DNA of 64,000 nt, taken from the NCBI RefSeq assembly GCF_014196425.1, contig NZ_JACIDR010000002.1:620001-684000 (forward strand), in the 5' to 3' direction. The notes beneath the pieces were generated by a model that was given only the letters and a program-made list of their open reading frames with translations, searched no databases and was not told where the DNA came from. Positions within the stretch are counted from its first letter, which is position 1, and each line of letters starts with the position of its first letter. The stretch is from Hansschlegelia beijingensis. Its GTDB lineage: Bacteria > Pseudomonadota > Alphaproteobacteria > Rhizobiales > Methylopilaceae. The position numbers were made by a program, and so were the translations under genes. This document shows, piece by piece, positions 27,859 to 36,279 of this stretch.

Positions 27859-29994
27859 ATGTCCAGGCTGTCGTGCGCGCTTTCAGCTGCCGTGCCCTGC
27901 GCCGCGCTCCTGGCGGCCCAGCCCGCGCTGGGGCAGGACGCGACTCCGCTGCAGGAGATCACCGTCGAGGGCGCGGCTGGGGTTGGTTCTGGAACCGGCG
28001 GCGCGCCGGGCGTCGCCACCAATGACGGCTATGTCGCGAAGACCACGCGCACCGCGACCAAGACCGAGACGCCGGTCAACGAGGCGCCGGTCACGATCAA
28101 CACGGTGACGCAGCAGCAACTGCAGGACCGCCTTCCGCAGACCCTCGCGGATGCGCTGGCCTACACCCCGGGCGTCCGCGTGGGCGCCTATGGGTTCGAC
28201 GATCGCTTCGACAGCTTCACCATCCGGGGCGTGGACGTCACCTACACCGGCGTGTTCCGGGACGGGCTGCGGCAGTTCAACAGCCCGAGCGGCCTGTTCC
28301 GACTGGAGCCCTACGGGCTGGAGTCGATCTCGATCCTCAAGGGTCCCGCCTCGTCCATTTACGGCGCCAGCTCGTCGGTCGGCATCATCGACCTGATTTC
28401 GAAGCGGCCGACCGACTACAAGTTCGCCGAAATCGAGCTCCAGGGCGGCTCCTGGGACCGCAAGCAGTTCAACTTCGACCTCGGCGGACCGCTCAATGAG
28501 GAAGGGACCGTCCTTTTCCGGCTGACCGGGGTCGGTCGTGACGCGAACACGAACCTGCCGGGCGTGCCGGACGACCGCCTCTTCATTGCGCCGGCCGTGA
28601 CGTTCCAGCCGACCGAGGACACCAAGCTCACCATCCTGTCGGAGTTCATGGCTTCGACGCTGGGCGGCTCCACCGCCTACAACAACACCTATGCGCCTTA
28701 TGTCCTGAAGGACGGCACGGTCACCCAGCAGCCGACCGGGGCGATCAAGGAAATCCTGTTCAACCCTGACTACAACCAGTTCACGCAGCAGCAGGGCCGC
28801 GTCGGCTACGAGTTCGAGCATCGGTTCAACGACGCGGTCTCGGTCCATCAGAACGTGCGCTGGTCCGGGCTCTCGACCAACGAACGGTTCGGTGACGCCA
28901 GCGGGACCTATGTGGGCCAGGTCAAGGAGGAGGTCAGCGCCTTTGCGGCGGACACCTACCTGAAGACCCAGATCGCCACCGGTCCGGTGGGCCACACGAT
29001 CCTGACCGGCGTCGACTTCGGCCACCTCAACTACGATTCCAGGATCGGCTACAATTTCGCGGCGGCCGAGGATCCGGATCTGCCGGACCCGACCAAGCAG
29101 AAGCAGCGTCTGGTCGGCGTCTATGTCCAGGACGAGCTCAAGGCCGGCCCGTGGCGGTTGCTGCTCTCAGGCCGCCATGACTGGATGGACAGCACCTATC
29201 GCGTGCCTGGCGCCGCCTCCGCCAAGCAGAACGAAGGCGCCTTCACCGGCCGCGCCGGGCTGAGCTACGTCACCGACTTCGGCGTCACGCCCTTCGTCAG
29301 CTACGGCACGTCGTTCAACCCCAACTCCGGCACCGTGATCGATCCCGACGGAGCGGGCCCGCTGACGGGCGGCGTGGCCAAGCCCACCAAGGGCGAGGCG
29401 GCGGAGGCCGGCGTGAAGTACGCCGTGCCCGGCTACAACGCCAACATCAACGCCTCGGTCTTCTGGCTGAAGCAGAGGGACGGCATCGTCTACACGGTCG
29501 TCGACAGCATCAACCGGCAGACGCAGCTCGACTTCCGGTCGCGCGGCTTCGAGGTCGAAGCCACCGCGTCTCTCGCCAACGGGGTCAATCTGCTGGCGAG
29601 TTACAGCTACACCGACACCAAGATCCTGAAGCTGTCGCCCGACACTGTCGGCAACCAGGTGAACAGCGTCCCGAAGCACGCCTTCTCGATGTGGGCGGGC
29701 TACGAGGTCAAGCAGGGGGCGGCGAAAGGGCTCGGTCTGGGCGCCGGCGTCCGTTACACCGGCTCGAGCTTCGGCGATGACTACAATCGTGCGGTCATCA
29801 AGAACAAGCCGCGCGCCTTCGTCGATGCGATGCTGAGCTACGACTTCGAGGCCATAGATCCGAAGCTGAAGGGCGTCCGCGCGCAGCTGAACGCGACCAA
29901 TCTGCTCGACAAGGTCGAGCAGGTCTGCACGGCGAGCTATTGCTACTTCAACCAGGGCCGGAAGGTCATCGCGAGCCTGCGTTACCGGTGGTGA
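27859..29994 (+). CDS. TonB-dependent siderophore receptor
   Basis: A 711-residue outer-membrane receptor. A signal peptide (about 1-26) is followed by a TonB-box-like LQEITVEG, a plug domain (about 60-170, with APVTINTVTQQQL, TPGVRVGAYGFDDRFDSFTIRG and ILKGPASSIYG) and a 22-strand beta-barrel ending in the canonical C-terminal Trp of SLRYRW. The FhuA/FhuE/FpvA-type plug indicates a hydroxamate or mixed-type ferric siderophore. I start at the ATG at 27859; a GTG 24 bp upstream is less likely. The next gene overlaps its stop and encodes an MFS permease, consistent with a two-gene uptake unit. Confidence 0.93.
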   Translation: MSRLSCALSAAVPCAALLAAQPALGQDATPLQEITVEGAAGVGSGTGGAPGVATNDGYVAKTTRTATKTETPVNEAPVTINTVTQQQLQDRLPQTLADALAYTPGVRVGAYGFDDRFDSFTIRGVDVTYTGVFRDGLRQFNSPSGLFRLEPYGLESISILKGPASSIYGASSSVGIIDLISKRPTDYKFAEIELQGGSWDRKQFNFDLGGPLNEEGTVLFRLTGVGRDANTNLPGVPDDRLFIAPAVTFQPTEDTKLTILSEFMASTLGGSTAYNNTYAPYVLKDGTVTQQPTGAIKEILFNPDYNQFTQQQGRVGYEFEHRFNDAVSVHQNVRWSGLSTNERFGDASGTYVGQVKEEVSAFAADTYLKTQIATGPVGHTILTGVDFGHLNYDSRIGYNFAAAEDPDLPDPTKQKQRLVGVYVQDELKAGPWRLLLSGRHDWMDSTYRVPGAASAKQNEGAFTGRAGLSYVTDFGVTPFVSYGTSFNPNSGTVIDPDGAGPLTGGVAKPTKGEAAEAGVKYAVPGYNANINASVFWLKQRDGIVYTVVDSINRQTQLDFRSRGFEVEATASLANGVNLLASYSYTDTKILKLSPDTVGNQVNSVPKHAFSMWAGYEVKQGAAKGLGLGAGVRYTGSSFGDDYNRAVIKNKPRAFVDAMLSYDFEAIDPKLKGVRAQLNATNLLDKVEQVCTASYCYFNQGRKVIASLRYRW

Positions 29995-31253
29995 GCCTCG
30001 TTCGCGCGTCCACGGCGCCGCGCGAGCGGTCGATAGCTTCGCCCGCCACGATCATCGCCGGGCTCGGCGGGCTCTATGTCGCGCAGAGCGTGATCGGCGG
30101 GGTGGTCTTCACGGGCCTCCCCGCCGTGCTGCGCCAGAACGGCGCTTCGCTGAACGACATCGCGTTCATCCTGCTCACTGTCCTGCCGTGGTCGTTCAAG
30201 TTCGTCTGGTCGCCGGCGGTCGAGCGTTATCGCTCGCCGCGGTCCGGGCGGAGGCGATCGCGCGAGGTGGTCGCGATCGTCGGCGCCTTCGCGGTCGCCA
30301 TGATCGTCGCCTGCGCGCTCATCGGCCCCGGCGCGCTGCTCCCCCTCACCGTGGCGATGATGGCGGCTTCCTTCGCCTCGGCGACGCTCGACATCGCGTG
30401 CGACGGCCATGCGGTCGAAAGCCTGGCGGAGCGGAACCGGGGCTGGGGCAACGCCGCGCAGGTCGGAGGCGCCTATATGGGCGCCGCGATCGGCGGGGGC
30501 CTGTTCCTCGTCCTGATCGATCATCTTGGCTGGCAGCCGGCGACCCTCGTGATGGCCGGAGTGCTCGTCGCGCTCGGCCTCCCGTTCCTGCTGACGCCCG
30601 ACCGGCAGCGCGCCGCCCGCGAGGATCGTCCGCCGCAGTCGATCATGGCGGCGCTTCGTCGGCCCGAGATGCGGTCCGGCCTGCTGCTCGTGGCCGTTTA
30701 CGTTCTCGGGGCGAAATGGGCGTCGATCCTGATCAGCCCCTTCCTGATCGATTCAGGCCTCAGCCTGACCGCGCTCGGGACCCTCAACGGCATCGGAATC
30801 ACCGTCTCTGGCCTCGCGGGGGCTTTCGGGGGCGGCTGGCTCGTCCGCCGCTTCGGCGCCTTCCCGATCATGTCGGGCGCGCTGGCCCTGACCGCGTTGG
30901 GCCTCGCCGGCTTCGCGCTGGCGGCGGTGGCGGGGGTCAAGGCGCCCGCCGCGCTGGGGGCGCTGATGCTGCTCGGCTCGCTGTCGTTCTCGCTGGGCGT
31001 CGTCGCGCTCTATTCCGAGCTGATGGGCCGCGCCTCGCTGGATCAGGCCGGCGTCGACTTCACGCTGTTCCAGAGCATGGACGCGATCGTCAGCGTCGTC
31101 GGCTGGTGGCTCGTCAGCGCGGTCGGCGACCGGCTCGGCTTCGCGGTGTGCTTTGGCGCCGCGGCTATCCTGGGCCTCGCGGCGCTCGTCGCGCTGCCGT
31201 TTCTCGCGCGGCGGGAATCAGCCCGCGCGCGGGAGGCCCAGCAGGGCGCGTGA
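29991..31253 (+). CDS. MFS permease, RhtX/FptX-like siderophore importer
   Basis: A 420-residue inner-membrane protein with about 12 TM segments. Its GTG start overlaps the receptor stop (GTGA). Short, proton-driven permeases located directly behind TonB siderophore receptors are typical of the RhtX/FptX group (rhizobactin, pyochelin), which replace an ABC importer; the sequence also resembles AmpG-like carriers (ASATLDIACDGHAVESL segment). Import of the ferric siderophore handed over by the receptor is therefore inferred from context. Its last 36 bp overlap the convergent ftsY. Confidence 0.8.
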   Translation: MSLVRASTAPRERSIASPATIIAGLGGLYVAQSVIGGVVFTGLPAVLRQNGASLNDIAFILLTVLPWSFKFVWSPAVERYRSPRSGRRRSREVVAIVGAFAVAMIVACALIGPGALLPLTVAMMAASFASATLDIACDGHAVESLAERNRGWGNAAQVGGAYMGAAIGGGLFLVLIDHLGWQPATLVMAGVLVALGLPFLLTPDRQRAAREDRPPQSIMAALRRPEMRSGLLLVAVYVLGAKWASILISPFLIDSGLSLTALGTLNGIGITVSGLAGAFGGGWLVRRFGAFPIMSGALALTALGLAGFALAAVAGVKAPAALGALMLLGSLSFSLGVVALYSELMGRASLDQAGVDFTLFQSMDAIVSVVGWWLVSAVGDRLGFAVCFGAAAILGLAALVALPFLARRESARAREAQQGA

Positions 31254-32162
31254 GAATTCCTGCGGATCGAAGGGCTCGAGGTCGTCGACCCCTTCGCCGA
31301 CGCCGATGAAGTGCACCGGCAGCTTGTACTTCTCGGCGACCGCCACGAGGATGCCGCCGCGCGCCGTGCCGTCGAGCTTGGTCATCACCAGGCCGGTGAC
31401 GCCCGCAACCTTGCCGAACGCGTCGACCTGACCGAGCGCGTTCTGCCCGGTCGTGGCGTCGAGCACCAGCAGGCTGTCATGCGGCGCGGACGGGTCGAGC
31501 TTCTTCAGAACCCGCACGATCTTCTCGAGCTCGGCCATCAGGCCCGCCTTGTTCTGCAGCCGGCCGGCGGTGTCGATGATCAGCAGGTCGGCGTCCTCGG
31601 ACTTGGCCTTCTGCCACGCCTCATAGACCAGCGCCGCGGCGTCGGCGCCGGTCTCCTTCGAGACGAAGATCGCGTCGGCGCGTTTGGCCCAGACCGCCAA
31701 CTGCTCCACCGCCGCGGCGCGGAACGTGTCGCCGGCGGCGAGCACGACCTTGAGGCCGGCCGTGCGGTAGCTCTCGGCGATCTTGCCGATGGTCGTGGTC
31801 TTGCCGGAGCCGTTGACGCCGACGACTAGGATCACGGCCGGCCGCGCGCTCTCCGGAGGGTCGAGCGGCTTCGCCACCGGCTCCAGCACGCGCGCCACCT
31901 CCGCCGCCACGATCCCCCTGACGCTTTCGCCGTCGAGCGCCCGCGCGTGCCGCGCCCGGCCGACCGCCTCGGTGACGCGTTCGGCGGTCGCGATTCCGAG
32001 GTCGGAGCGGATCAGCAGGTCCTCGAGCTCGTCGAGCGTGGCGGCGTCGAGCTTCTCCTTGGTGAAGAGATCCGTGATGCCGCGCGTGAGCGACGATGAG
32101 GTCTTCGACAGCCCCTGGCGCAGCCGCGAAAACCAGCCGGAGGATTGGGACGTGTCAGTCAT
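31218..32162 (-). CDS. ftsY: Signal recognition particle receptor FtsY
   Basis: GTPase that docks SRP-ribosome complexes at the membrane. The 314-residue protein has an N domain (about 15-100), then a G domain with P-loop GVNGSGKT (115-122), AAGDTFRAAA, DTAGR, and TKLDGTARGG; the C-terminus has GVGEGVDDLEPF. The acidic A domain found in E. coli FtsY is nearly absent, as is common in alphaproteobacteria. Its partner ffh is 4 kb away on the other strand. It follows mtaB by 37 bp. Confidence 0.96.
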   Translation of the reverse strand: MTDTSQSSGWFSRLRQGLSKTSSSLTRGITDLFTKEKLDAATLDELEDLLIRSDLGIATAERVTEAVGRARHARALDGESVRGIVAAEVARVLEPVAKPLDPPESARPAVILVVGVNGSGKTTTIGKIAESYRTAGLKVVLAAGDTFRAAAVEQLAVWAKRADAIFVSKETGADAAALVYEAWQKAKSEDADLLIIDTAGRLQNKAGLMAELEKIVRVLKKLDPSAPHDSLLVLDATTGQNALGQVDAFGKVAGVTGLVMTKLDGTARGGILVAVAEKYKLPVHFIGVGEGVDDLEPFDPQEFSRALLGLPRAG

Positions 32163-32199
32163 GGCTCGATCTTCTCGGCGGAGAGAGGCGGTCTGATGG

Positions 32200-33438
32200 T
32201 CATGCGGCGCTCAGGGCGCGCCCGTCGTGGCCGGCGACGAGCACATTCAGGAAGGCGCCCTTCGGGGACACGGCTGCGAGCCGCACGGTCGAGAAGTCGG
32301 CGGCGCGCGCGATGAGGCCGCCTTCGGCGAGCACGTTGAGCCGCGCGCCGACATGGCGGTCGAGATGACGCGCCAGCCGTGACGCGGCCGCGGCCCGAAG
32401 GCGCGCCGCGCGCTCCTTCACGACGTCGGTCGGCAGCTGGGGCATGCGGGCGGCCGGCGTGCCCGGACGCGCCGAATAGGGGAAGACATGCGCATAGGCG
32501 ATGTCGCAAGCCTCGAGGATCGACAGCGAGTTCTCGAACATCGCCTCCGTCTCGGTCGGGAAGCCGGCTATGAGGTCCGCGCCGAAGGCCACGTCAGGCC
32601 GCGCGCGGCGCAGGCGCTCGCAGAGGCGTTCAGCGTCGGCGCGGGCGTGGCGCCGCTTCATGCGCTTGAGGATCATGTCGTCGCCGGACTGCAGCGAGAG
32701 ATGAAGGTGCGGCGCAAGCCGCTCCTCCTCGGTGAAGGCGCGGACCAGTTCGTCGTCGATCTCGACAGCGTCCAGCGACGACAGGCGGAGCCGCGGGAGC
32801 TCCGGGACCTCTCGGAGGATGCGCCTGACGAGTTCGCCGAAGCCTGGGCGGTCCGGCAGGTCCGCGCCCCAGGCGGTGACGTCCACGCCCGTCAGCACAG
32901 CCTCCTGGGCGCCGAGCGAGAGCACGCGGCGGACCTCCGCGACGACGATCTCAGGGGGCGTCGAGCGCGAGGCGCCGCGGCCGAACGGAATGACGCAGAA
33001 GGTGCAGCGGTGGTCGCAGCCGGTCTGGACCTGAACGAAGGCGCGCGGCCGCAGAATGTCGGCGTCGCGTGGCGGCGGCGAAACGTCCCGCGCCTCGAGC
33101 GCGTCCTCGACCTCCACGCGCGGAGCGTCCGCCCGGCGCGCCCAGGTCTCCGGCCGGGCGCGGGCAGAAAGGCCCACGACGCGCGCGACCTCCGGCATCG
33201 CCGCGAAGCGTTCCGGCTCGATCTGCGCCCCGCAGCCGGTCACGACGATCTCGGCCTCCGGCCGCTCGCGGGCGGCCCGCCGAACGGCCTGGCGGGCCTG
33301 GCGGCTCGCCTCCGCGGTCACGGCGCAGGCGTTGACCACGAACAGGTTCGCGGCGCCGCCTGCGCGCGCATGGGCGCGGATGGTCTCGCCATCAACGGCG
33401 TTGAGACGGCAGCCGAAGGTCAGGACGTCTACGGACAT
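32200..33438 (-). CDS. mtaB: tRNA (N6-threonylcarbamoyladenosine-37) methylthiotransferase MtaB
   Basis: Radical-SAM methylthiotransferase that adds a methylthio group to t6A37 of tRNAs. The 412-residue protein has the N-terminal cluster cysteines Cys10 (FGCRLN), Cys38 and Cys69, the radical-SAM CxxxCxxC (Cys141, 145, 148), and LHLSLQSGDD. The TRAM domain is short. The ATG of MSVDVLTFGC is the natural start. It lies upstream of ftsY on the same strand; in related genomes dapF-mtaB-ftsY is a continuous run, here interrupted by an opposing MFS gene. Confidence 0.93.
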   Translation of the reverse strand: MSVDVLTFGCRLNAVDGETIRAHARAGGAANLFVVNACAVTAEASRQARQAVRRAARERPEAEIVVTGCGAQIEPERFAAMPEVARVVGLSARARPETWARRADAPRVEVEDALEARDVSPPPRDADILRPRAFVQVQTGCDHRCTFCVIPFGRGASRSTPPEIVVAEVRRVLSLGAQEAVLTGVDVTAWGADLPDRPGFGELVRRILREVPELPRLRLSSLDAVEIDDELVRAFTEEERLAPHLHLSLQSGDDMILKRMKRRHARADAERLCERLRRARPDVAFGADLIAGFPTETEAMFENSLSILEACDIAYAHVFPYSARPGTPAARMPQLPTDVVKERAARLRAAAASRLARHLDRHVGARLNVLAEGGLIARAADFSTVRLAAVSPKGAFLNVLVAGHDGRALSAA

Positions 33439-33536
33439 GCGGCGGGGTATGCCCGAGGCTGGGCCAAAACGCCATGGCGCGCTCGACAGGCGCTGCTCGT
33501 GGCCGTAAGCCGAAGCGTCCCGCCCAAGGTTTCCGC

Positions 33537-34796
33537 ATGACATCGATCGGGTCCGACGCCCCGAGCCCCGCGAGCGGCGCGCCGGTCTCGCCGATCGCGT
33601 TCCGGCACCGGAACTTCGTGCTGTTCTGGCTCTGCCGCCTGTCCGGCACCTTCGCGATCCAGATCGTGTCGGTCGCCGTCGGCTGGCAGGTCTATGACCT
33701 GACGCGGGATCCGTTCGACCTCGGTCTCGTGGGCCTGTTCCAGTTCATGCCCGCCTTCGCGCTGGTGCTGGTCACCGGGCCGGCCGCGGACCGCTTTCCG
33801 CGCCGGCTCATCATGGCCGCGTGCTGCGCAGCCGAGGCGATCGGGGCGGCCGCGCTGATCTGGCTGACCCTCGCGGGGGACATCTCCACCGCGCCCATCT
33901 TCGGCGTGCTGCTGGTTTTCGGCGTCGCGCGCGCGTTCTTCGGCGCGGCGAGCTCGGCTGCGATCCCCAGCACGGTGCCGCGGGAGGCGCTCTCCAACGC
34001 CATCACCTGGGCGTCCTCGGCCTGGCAGTTCGCCTCCATCGTCGGCCCGGTGGCGGGCGGACTGCTCTACGGTCTGGGGCCGGAGATCGCCTATGGGGCG
34101 GCGTTCGCGCTGCTGATCTTCGCGACCGGCGCGGCCCTGCTGCTGAAGATCGTTCAGCACCGCCGCGCGCTCGAGGCCGGCTGGGCCGGGCTGGTGGCCG
34201 GCTTCGCCTATGTGTTCCGCGAGAAGATCGTGCTCGGCGCGATCACGCTCGACCTGTTCGCGGTTCTGCTCGGGGGCGCCGTCGGCCTGATGCCCGCCGT
34301 GGCGCGCGACGTGCTGGACGTGGGGCCGTGGGGGCTCGGCATGCTGCGCGCCGCCCCCGGGGTCGGCGCCATCGCGGTCGCCGTCATGCTCTCGCTCGTG
34401 CCGATCCGCGATCACGCCGGCCGGATCATGTTCGTGTGCGTCGGCCTTTTCGGCCTCGCGGGCGCGGTATTCGGGCTGTCGCACACGCTGTGGCTGTCGA
34501 TCGCCGCGCTGGTCGTGATGGGCGGGGCGGACATGGTGAGCGTGACGATCCGCGAGACGCTGATGCAGCTGTGGACGCCGGACGACGTGCGCGGCCGGGT
34601 CAACGCCGTGAACATGATGTTCGTCGGCGCCTCGAACGAGCTCGGGGAATTCCGCGCCGGCATGACGGCCGCGGTGATCGGCGTGATGCCGGCGATCGTC
34701 ACCGGCGGCGTGGGCGCGATGGCGGTCGCGGGGCTATGGGCCTACTGGTTCCCGGGCCTGCGGCTGGCCAGGTCGCTGGAGCGTCGGGAAGCGTAA
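33537..34796 (+). CDS. MFS transporter, EntS-like (DHA3 family)
   Basis: A 419-residue inner-membrane protein with 10-12 TM helices. FRHRNFVLFWLCRLSGTFAIQIVSVAVGWQVYDLT and the loop GPAADRFPRRL are typical of DHA3 exporters such as EntS. The substrate is not known. I chose the ATG with AAGG about 9 nt upstream; an ATG at 33474 is also open. It is on the opposite strand between dapF and mtaB and ends 5 bp before the convergent dapF stop. Confidence 0.85.
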   Translation: MTSIGSDAPSPASGAPVSPIAFRHRNFVLFWLCRLSGTFAIQIVSVAVGWQVYDLTRDPFDLGLVGLFQFMPAFALVLVTGPAADRFPRRLIMAACCAAEAIGAAALIWLTLAGDISTAPIFGVLLVFGVARAFFGAASSAAIPSTVPREALSNAITWASSAWQFASIVGPVAGGLLYGLGPEIAYGAAFALLIFATGAALLLKIVQHRRALEAGWAGLVAGFAYVFREKIVLGAITLDLFAVLLGGAVGLMPAVARDVLDVGPWGLGMLRAAPGVGAIAVAVMLSLVPIRDHAGRIMFVCVGLFGLAGAVFGLSHTLWLSIAALVVMGGADMVSVTIRETLMQLWTPDDVRGRVNAVNMMFVGASNELGEFRAGMTAAVIGVMPAIVTGGVGAMAVAGLWAYWFPGLRLARSLERREA

Positions 34797-34801
34797 GCAC
34801 G

Positions 34802-35665
34802 CTACGCCGCCCGGGGGAACATCTCCGCGGTGAGCCGGCCCTCATGCTCGAACGTGGCCGGTCCCGTCATCAGGATATGGTCGTCGTCGCGCCAGACGAT
34901 CCGGAGCGGGCCGCCCGGAAGCGTGACGGTCACGTCGCGCCCGGTGCGCCGGGTCCGGGCCGCGGAGACCGCGGCCGCGCAGGCGGCGGTGCCGCAGGCG
35001 AGCGTGAGGCCGGCGCCGCGCTCCCAGACCTTGAGGGTCAGCGCCTCGCGCGACGTGACCCGGGCGAGCGAGATGTTGGCGCGCTCCGGGAACATCGGGT
35101 GGTTCTCGAGCAGCGGGCCGGCGCGCGAAAGGTCGACCACGTCGAGATCGTCGACCCAGAAGATCGCGTGCGGATTGCCGACGTTGGCGACCGACGGCGA
35201 ATGGATCAGCGGCGCGTCGATCGGCCCGATCTGCAGCTCGATCGCGCGGGTGTCGGCGAATTCCTCCGACAGCGGAATCTCGGCCCAGCCGAAGCGCGGC
35301 CGGCCCATGTCGACCGTCACGCCCCCGCTTTCGACAACGCAGTTGAGCAGCCCGGCGGCCGTCTCGAGCGCGATCTCGCGCGCGCCCGTGTCGCGGGCGA
35401 GCAACGCCGCCACGCAGCGCGTGCCGTTGCCGCAGGCCGAGACCTCGGAGCCGTCGGCGTTGAGGATGCGCATGAAGGCGGCTGTTCCGGGCGTGCGCGG
35501 GTCGTGCAGCGCCATGAGCTGGTCGAAGCGCGTTTCGGGCCGGCGGGCGAGCGCGCGCGCATCCTCGGCCGACACCCGCGCGGTCGAACCGCGCAGGTCC
35601 ACCACCAGGATCTCGTTGCCGAGCCCGTTCATCTTCACGTATCGACGGTCGATCAGGGCGTTCAT
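34802..35665 (-). CDS. dapF: Diaminopimelate epimerase
   Basis: Converts LL- to meso-diaminopimelate for lysine and peptidoglycan. The 287-residue protein carries both catalytic cysteines, Cys78 in ACGNGTRC and Cys223 in LACGTAAC, plus KMNGLGNE at the N-terminus and GNPHAIFWV. The ATG ([14 protein letters not shown]) is chosen over an upstream in-frame codon because it gives the family-like N-terminus. It is followed by the convergent MFS gene rather than directly by mtaB. Confidence 0.96.
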   Translation of the reverse strand: MNALIDRRYVKMNGLGNEILVVDLRGSTARVSAEDARALARRPETRFDQLMALHDPRTPGTAAFMRILNADGSEVSACGNGTRCVAALLARDTGAREIALETAAGLLNCVVESGGVTVDMGRPRFGWAEIPLSEEFADTRAIELQIGPIDAPLIHSPSVANVGNPHAIFWVDDLDVVDLSRAGPLLENHPMFPERANISLARVTSREALTLKVWERGAGLTLACGTAACAAAVSAARTRRTGRDVTVTLPGGPLRIVWRDDDHILMTGPATFEHEGRLTAEMFPRAA

Positions 35666-35735
35666 GGCCGGGCCGCTAAAGGTTGCCGCCCACATATGCC
35701 CCTTCGCGGCGCTCTATGCGAGCGCCGGCTTCCGG

Positions 35736-35894
35736 TCAGCGTTCGGCGATCTCGATCGCTGAGCCGCCGGAGATCGAGACAGCCTCGGCGCCCCAACTGA
35801 GGGTGAGGGCCACCAGGGCCAGCGCCCCGATCCGGGATGGCCAGCAGAAGAATGCGCGGCCGACGCCGGCGCGGATATTGGATGTGGACGTCAT
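35736..35894 (-). CDS. Small hypothetical membrane protein (52 aa)
   Basis: A 52-residue open frame with a strong GGAGGGAG ribosome-binding site about 5-7 nt before the ATG. A basic N-terminal part (residues 1-20) is followed by one hydrophobic stretch (about 21-42) and a short acidic tail. I recognise no family. It sits 70 bp upstream of dapF on the same strand, so it could be the first gene of that transcript. Evidence is the ribosome-binding site and the transmembrane pattern only. Confidence 0.45.
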   Translation of the reverse strand: MTSTSNIRAGVGRAFFCWPSRIGALALVALTLSWGAEAVSISGGSAIEIAER

Positions 35895-36279
35895 GAGCTC
35901 CCTCCGCAGGTCGCAGCCCTGGACCGCGTGACGGTGACCTTGGAGCTCCGCCGGATGGAGGCTTCGGCTTGCGCCGAAGCGAAGTGGCGGGGTCGAACCG
36001 TTCGCGTACATCCAGGCGATGACGTGCTCAGATATAGTTCGCCGGGCGCCTCCCGCGCGAGCCGAAGCGCTGGCGCGCGACGCTCGGTCGCAACCTCCGC
36101 GGGCCCGCGATTGACGCAAAGCCCCTGTTTCTGTAGGTCATCGGCCATCTGACGAGGTCAGAAGTCCAATCAAGCCGCCCGTCCCAGTGAGTTCGGGGGG
36201 TCAACGTCCGCCGACGCGTCGCGTCCGCGGGCGCGATTTGCGTTGGGCCTGATCTCGGAACGGAAGGAACCGACGTCGC
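35895..36279. other. Intergenic region between the small membrane gene and ffh
   Basis: No convincing gene. It contains a perfect 8-bp hairpin with a TTGC loop at 35961-35980. The ffh end has a GGAAGGAA ribosome-binding site before the ffh ATG. Clear -35/-10 boxes are not visible in either direction, although both divergent promoters should lie here. Confidence 0.5.
35961..35980. repeat. Perfect hairpin, 8-bp stem and TTGC loop
   Basis: Arms GCTTCGGC and GCCGAAGC. On the minus strand it would be in the leader of the 52-residue gene, 67 nt before its ATG; on the plus strand it is about 300 bp before ffh. No adjacent T-run, so it is not a standard terminator. Confidence 0.45.

Noticed and set aside
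35928-36152. A plus-strand frame of 74 codons between dapF and ffh.
   Set aside because: No good start context, no family resemblance, and it overlaps a hairpin; treated as chance.
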